Assembly: GCF_044466355.1 (NCBI RefSeq)
Contig: NZ_JBITMQ010000010.1
Location: forward strand, 1 to 64,000
DNA from: Actinophytocola sp044466355
Lineage (GTDB): Bacteria > Actinomycetota > Actinomycetes > Mycobacteriales > Pseudonocardiaceae
DNA: 64,000 nt
Reading direction: 5' to 3'
The position numbers and the translations under genes are program-made. The notes under the pieces are model-generated. The model worked only from the letters and a program-made list of their open reading frames with translations, had not been told where the DNA came from and made no database searches. Positions 43,019 through 51,164 of the stretch are shown here, piece by piece (position 1 is the stretch's first letter; every line of letters begins with the position of its first letter).

Positions 43019-43843
43019 TCACGGCGCGCCCATCACGAGCCCTTCGATCGTGTGCTTCTGCTCGATCGGTTCCAGCTCGTCGACGACGCGGCACGGCAGG
43101 TGCGCGAGCAGCGGCTCCGGCAGCCGGGCGTGGTAGGCGCGGGTGACCATCAGGTCGTGGCGTTCGTCGTTGCCCGCGCCGGGGGCGTCGACGCCGAGCA
43201 CGAGCGTCGGCCGCGGTGTCGTGGACCGGTTGGCGGTGCCGCGGTGGATGGTGAGCGCACTGCGCGCGGAGATGTCGCCGCGGCGGGTGAGCCTGCGACG
43301 GCCCAGCGACTCGTAGCGGGGCCAGTGGCTCTCCGGCGGGAACATGCCGTGCTCGAACTCGGGGCTGTCGTCCCACTGCGTGCCCGGCGCGATCTCGAAC
43401 GGCCCCATCTCGGGCGTGACGTCGACCGTGGTGAGGTTGAACGCGAGGGAGGTGAGCCTGCCCTCGCGCGTGGTCTCCGGCGGGGACGGGAAGTCGCGGT
43501 GCCACGGCTGGTCGACCGCGCCGGGCAGCGGCACGTCGAACCCGACCTCGACGATCCGGTACTCCGCGCCGAGCACCGCCTCGCACACCCCGGTGACCCA
43601 CGGGTGCGTGACCAGGTCGACGAACCCGCGCAGCCGCTCGGGGTGGATCTCGACGTAGTACCGGTTCGGTCCGCGCCCGACCGCCGTCCCCGGCGACGCG
43701 AGCGCCTCCGCGAAGATCGTCATGATGTCCTCGCCGAGCCGGTCGGCCCAGTCCGCGGAGAACGCCCCCTGCCTGCCGACGATGCCGTCGGTGCGGAGTT
43801 GTTCGACGTCCTGCGCGCTCGGCGGTGCGACATTGCCCGTCAA
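43019..43843 (-). CDS. Phytanoyl-CoA dioxygenase (PhyH)-family protein
   Basis: A 274-residue Fe(II)/2-oxoglutarate oxygenase-like protein. The metal motif HxD is in QPWHRDFPSP, the distal His in ALTIHRGTANRS, and the Arg after it (TTPRP) would bind 2-oxoglutarate. Members hydroxylate or halogenate small molecules such as phytanoyl-CoA, ectoine or natural products. TTG at 43843 is chosen because GAGGAGG lies just upstream; a GTG at 43885 in frame lacks such a site. It follows folE on the same strand by 51 bp and may share its transcript. Substrate unknown. Confidence 0.78.
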   Translation of the reverse strand: MTGNVAPPSAQDVEQLRTDGIVGRQGAFSADWADRLGEDIMTIFAEALASPGTAVGRGPNRYYVEIHPERLRGFVDLVTHPWVTGVCEAVLGAEYRIVEVGFDVPLPGAVDQPWHRDFPSPPETTREGRLTSLAFNLTTVDVTPEMGPFEIAPGTQWDDSPEFEHGMFPPESHWPRYESLGRRRLTRRGDISARSALTIHRGTANRSTTPRPTLVLGVDAPGAGNDERHDLMVTRAYHARLPEPLLAHLPCRVVDELEPIEQKHTIEGLVMGAP

Positions 43844-43894
43844 CGGTCCTCCTCGCGGGATCACGACTGCGTTGTCCCGTCCCACGATAGGCGG

Positions 43895-44494
43895 TCAGGA
43901 GCGCAGGCCCGCCAACGCGAAGAACTCCTGGCGTGAGCGTGCGTCCTCGCGGAGGGTCCCGAGCAGGGTCGACGTGACCGTGGTCGACCCGACGGCCTGC
44001 ACGCCGCGCAGCGTCATGCAGGTGTGCTCGGCCTCGATGACCACGCCGACGCCCTGGGGGTGCAGCTGTTCGGCGAGCCAGTCCGCGACCTGCTTGGTGA
44101 GGCGCTCCTGGACCTGGGGCCTGCGGGCGAAGTGCTCCACGATCCTGGCCAGCTTGGACAGCCCGAGGATGCGGTCGCCCGGCAGGTAGCCGACGTGCGC
44201 GACGCCGACGAACGGCAGGAGGTGGTGCTCGCAGACGGAACGCACCGGGATGCCGCGGGCGAGGACGAGTTCGTCGTAGCCCTCGTCGTTGGGGAACGTC
44301 GTGAGGTCGAACGGCCGGGGGCTGAACAACTCGGCGTAGGCGCGGGCCATCCGGCCCGGCGTGCCCCGCAGGCTCTCCGACACCGGGTCGATGCCCAGCG
44401 CGCGGAGGAACCGCGCCGCGGCCTGTTCGGCCTCCGCCATGTCGATGCCTGCGTCTGGTTCGTGGACGACCCGTAACGCGGGTGCTGAGCTCAT
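43895..44494 (-). CDS. folE: GTP cyclohydrolase I
   Basis: A 199-residue type I enzyme making 7,8-dihydroneopterin triphosphate from GTP, first step to folate and pterins. Zn2+ ligands are visible: Cys and His in SVCEHHLLPF and Cys in EAEHTCMTLRG. ATG at 44494 follows a purine-rich stretch. It diverges from the Cys-rich regulator at 44606, with inverted repeats between. It is isolated from other folate genes and is followed by a PhyH gene, so it may be a second, specialised copy serving a pterin-requiring pathway or acting under metal stress; the window cannot show whether another copy exists. Confidence 0.9.
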   Translation of the reverse strand: MSSAPALRVVHEPDAGIDMAEAEQAAARFLRALGIDPVSESLRGTPGRMARAYAELFSPRPFDLTTFPNDEGYDELVLARGIPVRSVCEHHLLPFVGVAHVGYLPGDRILGLSKLARIVEHFARRPQVQERLTKQVADWLAEQLHPQGVGVVIEAEHTCMTLRGVQAVGSTTVTSTLLGTLREDARSRQEFFALAGLRS

Positions 44495-44605
44495 GAGCGG
44501 TCCTCCCCTTCCGCGACTATTACACCAACAAATCTTGGTCTTTTAGAGTCCACGTCGTCAATAGCGCGCGATATGGGACACAGTCGTTGGTGTTATTGTG
44601 GAGGT
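44495..44605. promoter_or_regulatory. Divergent control region of folE and the Cys-rich regulator
   Basis: AT-rich 111-bp gap. It contains ACCAA-N6-TTGGT (44524-44539), and ATTACACCAAC near folE is repeated inverted as GTTGGTGTTAT (about 44586) near the regulator, nine of eleven bases pairing. TATTGT (44594-44599) lies six bases before the regulator's GTG. These look like paired operator sites for one protein. Confidence 0.5.
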
Positions 44606-45295
44606 GTGACGGGCGATCCGGCGATCAGGGCGGTCGCCGCGCTCGACGACGACCTGCGGCGCGGCATGTACGCGTTCATCCGCGCCGCCCGCCGCCCCGT
44701 GACCCGTGACGAGGCCGCCGCGGCGGTCGGGATCTCCCGCAAGCTCGCCGCGTTCCACCTCGACAAGCTCGTCGACGCCGGCGTGCTCCAGGCGGACTAC
44801 CGGCAGGTCGCCGGGATGCGCCGGGTCGGCCGCGCACCCAAGGTCTACCGGCCCGCCGACACCGACATCAGCGTCAGCATCCCGCCCCGCAAGCACGACC
44901 TGCTCGCCGAGATCCTGCTCGACGCCGCCACGCGCGACGACCCGGACGCGGTCCGGAAGGCCGCGTACGACCACGGTCATCGCGTCGGCGCCGACGAACG
45001 CGCGCGCAGCCGGCCGGGACGGCTCGGCACCGAACGCGCGCTCACCCTCGTCGCCGCCACCATGCGGCGGCACGGGTTCGAGCCGGTGCGCGAGCCCGAC
45101 ACGTCCGTCCGGTTGCGCACGTGCCCGTTCCACCCGATGGCGGCGACGTCGCCCGCGCTCGTGTGCGGCATCAACCACGCCTTCCTCAGCGGCCTGCTCG
45201 ACGGCCTCGACGCGCCGACGCTGACCGCCGAACTCGCCCCGGGCGGCGGCGAGTGCTGCGTCGAACTCCACGGGCGGTTCCCGCGAGAACCGTGA
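44606..45295 (+). CDS. HTH regulator with C-terminal cysteine motif (SufR-like)
   Basis: A 229-residue regulator. The N-terminal winged helix (TRDEAAAAVGISRKLAAFHL, about residues 33-52) resembles ArsR/SufR-type regulators. The C-terminal domain has cysteines in a C-x13-C-x29-CC pattern (RTCPFHP, LVCGINH, ECCVEL), similar in kind to iron-sulphur regulators of the SufR group, so an Fe-S cluster or bound metal is likely. GTG at 44606 is chosen from the -10 box six bases upstream; an ATG at 44573 is also in frame. The divergent folE-PhyH pair is its probable target. Confidence 0.72.
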   Translation: MTGDPAIRAVAALDDDLRRGMYAFIRAARRPVTRDEAAAAVGISRKLAAFHLDKLVDAGVLQADYRQVAGMRRVGRAPKVYRPADTDISVSIPPRKHDLLAEILLDAATRDDPDAVRKAAYDHGHRVGADERARSRPGRLGTERALTLVAATMRRHGFEPVREPDTSVRLRTCPFHPMAATSPALVCGINHAFLSGLLDGLDAPTLTAELAPGGGECCVELHGRFPREP

Positions 45296-45300
45296 TCCCC

Positions 45301-45322
45301 GGGTGAGTCGGTGAACTCGCCC
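45301..45322 (+). terminator. Imperfect hairpin after the Cys-rich regulator gene
   Basis: GGGTGAGT (45301-45308) and ACTCGCCC (45315-45322) pair at seven of eight positions around a six-base loop, five bases after the stop at 45295. Plausible terminator without a T tract. Confidence 0.35.
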
Positions 45323-45357
45323 ACGGGCGTCGGTAGTGACGGTTACCGTGTCCGGCC

Positions 45358-46329
45358 ATGGCTCGGACTCGCTTGTACCGCAACGGCGTGCTGATCGCGG
45401 AGAACTTCCCCGCCGAGGATGTTTCGGACTACCTGCCGGAACCGGACACCGCGGTGTGGCTGGACTTGTGTTTCCCGACGGCGGCGGACCTGGCCACCAT
45501 CAGCGAGGAACTGGACCTGCACGAGCTCGCGGTCGAGGACGCCGTCGGCGAACACCAGCGGGCGAAGCTCGACCGCTACGACACGCACTCGTTCCTGACC
45601 GCCTACGCGGTGCGGCTCGACACCGAGACGGGGTCGCTGGAGACCTCGGAGCTGGCCGCGTTCGTCACCGACCGCGCGCTGGTGACCGTGCGCAAGGACG
45701 AGCACTTCGACATCGAGGCCGTGGTGGCGCGGTGGGACTCGGCCGCCGACCTCGCCAAGAACGGCGTCGGGTACCTGCTGCACGGGTTGCTCGACTACAT
45801 CGTCGACGGGCAGTTCGACGTGGTGCAGGCGCTGGACGAGGAGATCGAGACGCTCGAAGACCAGGTGCTCGCCGAGGAGGTCCACCACAAGGAGGTGCAG
45901 CTGCGGTCACTGCACCTGCGCAGGAGCCTGGTGACGCTGCGCCGGGTGGTGCTGCCGATGCGCGAGGTGATGAACGCCGTGATGCGCCCGGACTTCCGCC
46001 TCGTCACCGACGAGCTGATGCCCTACTACGAGGACGTCCGCGACCACGTCCTGCGCACCGCGGAGTGGACCGAGTCGTTGCGGGACCTGGTGACGACCGT
46101 CCGGGAGACGCAGCTGAACCTGCAGGGCAACCGGCTCAACATGATCATGAAGAAGGTCACCGGCTGGGCCGCGATCATCGCCGTGCCCACCGCGATCACC
46201 GGGTTCTACGGCCAGAACGTGCCGTATCCCGGCACCGGCGAGCCGTGGGGGTTCTGGGTGTCGACCGGGGTGATGCTGACCCTGTCCGCCGGTCTGTTCG
46301 TGCTGTTCCGGCGCCGCGACTGGCTCTGA
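45358..46329 (+). CDS. corA: CorA-family divalent-cation transporter with a GQN variant
   Basis: A 323-residue CorA-type Mg2+/Co2+ channel. A soluble alpha/beta N-terminal domain is followed by long helices (RSLVTLRRVVLPMREVMNAV) and two C-terminal membrane segments (AAIIAVPTAITGFYG and STGVMLTLSAGLFVLF). The universally quoted GMN at the pore mouth reads GQN here (FYGQNVPYPG). The rest of the motif context is kept, so it is probably functional with altered selectivity; similar variants may occur in related actinomycete proteins. ATG at 45358. Followed by an inverted repeat and then the five-gene WGR/MoxR operon. Confidence 0.85.
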   Translation: MARTRLYRNGVLIAENFPAEDVSDYLPEPDTAVWLDLCFPTAADLATISEELDLHELAVEDAVGEHQRAKLDRYDTHSFLTAYAVRLDTETGSLETSELAAFVTDRALVTVRKDEHFDIEAVVARWDSAADLAKNGVGYLLHGLLDYIVDGQFDVVQALDEEIETLEDQVLAEEVHHKEVQLRSLHLRRSLVTLRRVVLPMREVMNAVMRPDFRLVTDELMPYYEDVRDHVLRTAEWTESLRDLVTTVRETQLNLQGNRLNMIMKKVTGWAAIIAVPTAITGFYGQNVPYPGTGEPWGFWVSTGVMLTLSAGLFVLFRRRDWL

Positions 46330-46337
46330 CGACGCCC

Positions 46338-46390
46338 GGGTGGATCGGCGCTGTGGATCACGGAAGGTTCACGGGCGGATCGATCCACCC
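46338..46390. promoter_or_regulatory. Widely spaced inverted repeat before the WGR/MoxR operon
   Basis: GGGTGGATCG (46338-46347) and CGATCCACCC (46381-46390) are exact inverse copies 33 nt apart. They lie just after the corA stop and upstream of a TAGCGT hexamer (46412-46417). Either a terminator with a large loop or a paired operator for the five-gene operon. Confidence 0.4.
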
Positions 46391-46458
46391 CGGAATGTCG
46401 GTGGGCGGGGCTAGCGTGTGCGCGCGGTCGGAGGAAGTACGGCAGGAGAGAGTGGAAC

Positions 46459-49400
46459 GTGCGGCGTTTGGAGTACATCGGCGGTGGCTCGGCGAAGTTC
46501 TGGGAGGGGGTGGTGCAGGGCAGCGACGTCGTCGTGTCCTGGGGCCGGATAGGCACCGACGGGCAGACCAAGCGCAAGGAGTTCGGGTCCGCGACGGCGG
46601 CCGAGGCGTTCCTCGCCAAGCAGGTCGCCGACAAGATCAAGAAGGGCTACGCCGACGCGGGCACGGCCACGGCGCCCGTCACGGCACCGCCCCCGGAACC
46701 GGCCGAAGGGGAACCGGCACGCCCGGCCGCTCCCGCGGCGACCGAGCCAGACGAGGACACCTTCGCCCCGCCCCCAGGCTTGGTCCGGATGGCGTACGCC
46801 CGTCGTGACCAGGGCAAACCCCGCTACCAACCCGCCGCCGACGCGCACCAGGCAGCCACGAAGCTCCTGGAGAAGTACCGGCACATGGTCGACGGCGTGC
46901 TCGACGCGGCGGACACCGAACAGCGGATCGCCACCGCCGCGCGCGGCCACCTCGGCGGCACCCCGGACCCGTTGGGCGCCGCCGCGGTGCTCTTCGTCCT
47001 CGGCCTGCACGCCAGCTACTACGACCAGGACCAGCTCAGCCGCTTCGGGCACCACTGGCTGGCCGAGCACGGCCTGGTGTTCTCGGTCGAGGCGTCGATG
47101 CGGCTGGCCACGCTCGCCGTCGGGACCAGGAACACCGGTGTCGGCGGGGCCCGGGGCAACGACCTGCGTTACGCGGCCGCGGGCGAGCGCCTGACGTGGC
47201 GCTGGCCCGGTGCGCACGTGCTCGGCGACGTCCGCACCGCGCTCGCGGCGGCGGGTGACGACGAGTACGCCCGGGCCGTCGCCACCATCGGCGAGCTGCG
47301 CACGGACGCCCACACCCGGCTCGTCGCCGCGTTCCTCGCCCCGACCGAGACCGCGTGGGTGGACGCCATGACCCCCGACGAGGTCGACGACCTCGACCAC
47401 GTGACGACCTGGCTGTACCTGTGTGCCGCGTACCGCGTGGACCAGCTCGACGACATCCCGTTCGCCGAACACGCGCTCGACCGCCACTCCAGGGTGCTGC
47501 CGACCGTCGTGCGCACGCTCGGTCCCGACGTCGCGCCCGTCCTCGCGCGGTGGTGCGACGGGGCCGACAACGACGTGCGCAAACGCCTGCTCGCGGCGAT
47601 CGTCGCGATGCCGACCGACGACGCGTTCCGGTCGCTCGTCGCCAAGGCCGACCAGGCGCAGTACCGTGCCGCGCTGCAGGAGGCCGTGCCCCGCTACCCG
47701 GTGCGCGCCACCCGCGTCCTCGCCGAGGCCGCCGCCGCGGGGGACCAGGTGGCCGTCGAGCTGCTGCGCGCTCATCTGCTGACGCGCCAGGACCTGCTGA
47801 CCGACGTCGTGCCTACCCTGCCCGACGCGGCGCGGGAGGCCGCGCTCGCCACCCAGGAGGGTGTCGTCCGGCTGCCGGACGCACCGGCCGACCTGCTGCC
47901 GCCGGTGCTGACCAGTCCACCGTGGACCCGCAAGCGCACGTCGGCGCCCAAGGTGGTGCTGGCGGACCTCACCGTGGCGGCACCGGCCCGCGTCGTGTGG
48001 GCGGACGGGGAACGGGACCAGGCCTTCGCCCGGCGGTCGCAGATCTCGTATGCCCGCCACACCCGTAGCGACGTCGACTGGACGGACGAGCTGAAGCGGT
48101 ACGGCCGGAACGACTGGGCGATGCCGTCCATCCTCCTCCACGCGCCGGACGACGTGGCGCTGTCCGCGCTGAAGACCTGGCAGCCCGAGCAGGTGTACAA
48201 CGTCGACACATGGGGCCCCGCGCTGCTGGCCCGGTTCGACGTCGACGCCCTTCCCGTCGTCGCCGCGGTGGCGACGTCGAGCAACGGCCAGGACGATCTC
48301 AGGGCGCTGTTGCCCGTGCTGGACACCGAGGTCGCGACGATCATGGCGACGGCGCTGGCGAAGCGCCGCACCGCCCGGCCGGTCGTGACGGCGTGGCTGC
48401 TGCGACACCGGCTGGCGACGCTGCCCTACCTGCTGCCCGCCACGCTCGCCAAGCCGGGCAAGGCCCGGGACGCGGCGGAGGCGACGCTGCGCGCGCTCGC
48501 CGCGCACGAGAGTGCCGACGAGGTGATCGCGGAGGCGAAGCGGCTCGCCGGCGAGGAGGCCGCGGACGGCGTGGCCCGCGTCCTCGCGACCGACCCGCTC
48601 GACCTGCTGCCGAAGAAGCTGCCGGTGCCGGGCGCGTGGGCCGACCCGGCCGCACTGCCCCAGATCCGCCTGCTGGACAAGGAGTTCGCGCTCCCGACGG
48701 CCTCCACCGCGGACCTGGTGACCATGTTCGCGCTCGGGCGGCCCGACGAACCCTACGGCGGCGTCGCGCAGGTCGCCGAGGTGTGCGACCCGGCGTCGCT
48801 CGCCGAGTTCGGGTGGGCGGTGTTCGAGGCGTGGCGCAAGGCGGGCATGCCGTCCAAGGACGGCTGGGCGCTCACCGCGCTGGCCGCGGTCGGCGACGAC
48901 GACACCGTGCGGCGGCTGTCGCCGATCATCCGCGCCTGGCCGGGCGAGGGCGGGCACGCCCGCGCGGTCACCGGCCTGGACGTGCTCGCCGAGATCGGCA
49001 CCGACGTCGCGCTCATGCACCTCAACGGCATCGCGCAGAAGGTCAAGTTCTCGGGCCTCAAGGCACGCGCCAAGGAGAAGATCGAGCTGGTCGCGGCCAA
49101 GCTCGGCCTGACCGCGGAGCAGCTGGCCGACCGGCTCGTGCCCGACCTCGGGCTCGCCGAGGACGGCACGCTGGTCCTCGACTACGGCCCCCGGACGTTC
49201 GTCGTCGGCTTCGACGAGGCGTTGCGGCCCACCGTGTCGGACGAGGACGGCACCCGGCGCAAGGCGCTGCCCAAGCCGGGCGCCAAGGACGACCAGGACC
49301 TCGCGACCGCCGCCTACCAGCGGTTCGCCGCGCTGAAGAAGGACGTCCGCACCCTCGCGAGCGACCAGATCATGCGCCTGGAACGGGCCATGGTGTCCGG

Positions 49401-50067
49401 CCGCCGGTGGAGCCAGGAGGACTTCGCCACCTACTTCTCCGGGCACCCGCTGCTCTGGCACGTCGTGCGCAGGCTCGTGTGGGGCGTCTACGACAGTGAC
49501 GACAGGCTGGTCGGCGCGTTCCGCCTGGCGGAGGACCGGACGCTCGCCGACGTCGACGACGAGACCTACACCCCGCCCGAGGGCACGACCGTCGGCGTCG
49601 CGCACCCGATCCACCTCGGCGACGCGCTCGCCGGCTGGGCCGAGGTGTTCGGCGACTACGAGATCCTGCAACCGTTCCCGCAGCTGGGCAGGCCGGTCCT
49701 GACGCTGACCGACGCGGAACGCGGCGCTCTCACGCTCGCCAGGTTCGACAAGACCACCGTCAGCGTCGGCAAGGTCCTCGGGCTCACCAAACGCGGCTGG
49801 GAACGGACCGCGCCGCAGGACGGTGGTGTCGAGGCCGGTGTGGTCAAACCGCTGCCCGGCGGCTGGTTCGGGGTGCTCGAACTGGAGGACGGCATCGTGG
49901 CGGGCGAGCCGACCATGCTCGGCGAGAACCAGGAGATCCGGCGCGTGTTCCTCTCCCCCGACCACGACGGCTGGTGGGGCAAGGAGGACACCTCGTTCGG
50001 CACGCTCGACCCGGTGTCGGCGAGTGAGCTGCTGGCCGACCTGACCGAGCTGGTGAGCGCCAAGTGA
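46459..50067 (+). CDS. WGR-DUF4132 protein, YehI/MolR-like
   Basis: A 1202-residue protein, first of a five-gene operon. Residues 1-65 are a WGR domain (VVVSWGRIGTDGQ, Trp28-Gly29-Arg30), a nucleic-acid-associated module otherwise known from PARP1-like proteins. A Pro/Ala/Glu linker of about 45 residues leads to a very long all-alpha region with HEAT-like helices, ending in a DUF4132 domain (about residues 890-1200; MRLERAMVSGRRWSQEDF, HPLLWHVVRRLVWG). E. coli YehI has this composition. A GTG start follows AGGAG ten bases upstream. The stop overlaps the MoxR start (GTGA). Function is unknown; likely a scaffold or sensor that may read nucleic acids. Confidence 0.85.
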   Translation: MRRLEYIGGGSAKFWEGVVQGSDVVVSWGRIGTDGQTKRKEFGSATAAEAFLAKQVADKIKKGYADAGTATAPVTAPPPEPAEGEPARPAAPAATEPDEDTFAPPPGLVRMAYARRDQGKPRYQPAADAHQAATKLLEKYRHMVDGVLDAADTEQRIATAARGHLGGTPDPLGAAAVLFVLGLHASYYDQDQLSRFGHHWLAEHGLVFSVEASMRLATLAVGTRNTGVGGARGNDLRYAAAGERLTWRWPGAHVLGDVRTALAAAGDDEYARAVATIGELRTDAHTRLVAAFLAPTETAWVDAMTPDEVDDLDHVTTWLYLCAAYRVDQLDDIPFAEHALDRHSRVLPTVVRTLGPDVAPVLARWCDGADNDVRKRLLAAIVAMPTDDAFRSLVAKADQAQYRAALQEAVPRYPVRATRVLAEAAAAGDQVAVELLRAHLLTRQDLLTDVVPTLPDAAREAALATQEGVVRLPDAPADLLPPVLTSPPWTRKRTSAPKVVLADLTVAAPARVVWADGERDQAFARRSQISYARHTRSDVDWTDELKRYGRNDWAMPSILLHAPDDVALSALKTWQPEQVYNVDTWGPALLARFDVDALPVVAAVATSSNGQDDLRALLPVLDTEVATIMATALAKRRTARPVVTAWLLRHRLATLPYLLPATLAKPGKARDAAEATLRALAAHESADEVIAEAKRLAGEEAADGVARVLATDPLDLLPKKLPVPGAWADPAALPQIRLLDKEFALPTASTADLVTMFALGRPDEPYGGVAQVAEVCDPASLAEFGWAVFEAWRKAGMPSKDGWALTALAAVGDDDTVRRLSPIIRAWPGEGGHARAVTGLDVLAEIGTDVALMHLNGIAQKVKFSGLKARAKEKIELVAAKLGLTAEQLADRLVPDLGLAEDGTLVLDYGPRTFVVGFDEALRPTVSDEDGTRRKALPKPGAKDDQDLATAAYQRFAALKKDVRTLASDQIMRLERAMVSGRRWSQEDFATYFSGHPLLWHVVRRLVWGVYDSDDRLVGAFRLAEDRTLADVDDETYTPPEGTTVGVAHPIHLGDALAGWAEVFGDYEILQPFPQLGRPVLTLTDAERGALTLARFDKTTVSVGKVLGLTKRGWERTAPQDGGVEAGVVKPLPGGWFGVLELEDGIVAGEPTMLGENQEIRRVFLSPDHDGWWGKEDTSFGTLDPVSASELLADLTELVSAK

Positions 50068-51164
50068 CCGCGACGCGGAACGGGACGGAACACCTGCAGC
50101 GCCCGCCCGCGGAGATCCGGTTCGCCGACGAGCTGGACCGCCTGCGCGACCAGGACACCGCGCCCCGCCCGCCGGGGTGGGCGCTGAGCCTCGACGCGGC
50201 CCGCCGGTTCGTGGTCGGCGACGCGAAGCTTCGCGTGCGCAACAAGTTCGTCGGCGATCCGTCCCTTGTGGACCGTGCGCTGGTCACGCTCGCCACCAAC
50301 CGCGGCCTGCTGCTGGTCGGTGAGCCGGGCACGGCGAAGTCGCTGCTGTCGGAGCTGATCGCGACCGCCGTGAGCGGGGTGTCGACGCTGACCATCCAGG
50401 GCGGCGCGGCCACCACCGAGGACCAGATCCGCTACTCGTGGAACTACGCGATGCTCGTCGCGGAGGGCCCGTCGACCCGGTCGCTGGTGCCCGCGCCGCT
50501 GCTGCGCGGCATGGCCGAGGGCAAGGTGGTGCGGTTCGAGGAGATCACCCGCTGCCCGCTCGAGGTGCAGGACTCGCTGCTGTCGCCGCTGTCCGACCGG
50601 GTGCTGGCGATCCCGGAGCTGACCGGCCCGGACGCCATGGTGTTCGCCACGGACGGGTTCAACGTCATCGCCACCGCCAACACCCGCGACCGGGGCGTCA
50701 ACGAGATGAGCGCGGCGCTCAAACGCCGGTTCAACTTCGAGACCGTGTTCCCGATCCCCGACCTGGACACCGAACTGGCGCTCGTGGAGACGGAGTCGGC
50801 GGAGCTGCTGCGCCGCTCCGGGGTGCCGGTGGCACAACGCCGCGACGTTCTCGAGGTGCTGGTCACCACGTTCCGGGAGCTGCGTGCGGGCACCGGCCGC
50901 GACGGTCAGGAGCGACTGTCCACTGTGCTCAGCACGGCCGAGGCGGTGTCGGTCGCGCACGCCGTCGGGTTGCGCGGCTGGTACCTGCGCCGCGAGGCGG
51001 GGTCGGCGGAGGACATCGTCGAGTGCCTCGCCGGGACGGCCGCGAAGGACAGCCCGGACGACCTCGCGAAGCTGCGCCGCTACCTGGAGCACGACGCGGC
51101 CCGGCGCAGGCACTCGCCCGCGTGGGCCGACCTGCACGGCGCCCGGCTGCGGCTGCCCGGCTGA
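50064..51164 (+). CDS. MoxR-type AAA+ ATPase, YehL-like
   Basis: A 366-residue AAA+ ATPase. Walker A is GEPGTAKS (86-93), Walker B VVRFEE (155-160) with Glu in place of the usual first Asp, sensor 1 IATANTRDRG, and an arginine-finger segment ALKRRFN. MoxR ATPases act as hexameric chaperones that work with VWA-domain partners through MIDAS metal sites. GTG overlaps the WGR-gene stop and the stop shares one base with the next ATG. In this operon the VWA partner is at 53410. The Asp-to-Glu Walker B change deserves note but Glu160 at the catalytic position is kept. Confidence 0.88.
   Translation: MTATRNGTEHLQRPPAEIRFADELDRLRDQDTAPRPPGWALSLDAARRFVVGDAKLRVRNKFVGDPSLVDRALVTLATNRGLLLVGEPGTAKSLLSELIATAVSGVSTLTIQGGAATTEDQIRYSWNYAMLVAEGPSTRSLVPAPLLRGMAEGKVVRFEEITRCPLEVQDSLLSPLSDRVLAIPELTGPDAMVFATDGFNVIATANTRDRGVNEMSAALKRRFNFETVFPIPDLDTELALVETESAELLRRSGVPVAQRRDVLEVLVTTFRELRAGTGRDGQERLSTVLSTAEAVSVAHAVGLRGWYLRREAGSAEDIVECLAGTAAKDSPDDLAKLRRYLEHDAARRRHSPAWADLHGARLRLPG

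Noticed and set aside
46411..49965. A 1184-codon open frame on the minus strand
   Set aside because: It is the antisense shadow of the WGR/DUF4132 gene; its translation is low-complexity Arg/Gly/Val-rich and has no motifs, and the plus-strand protein has clear domains.
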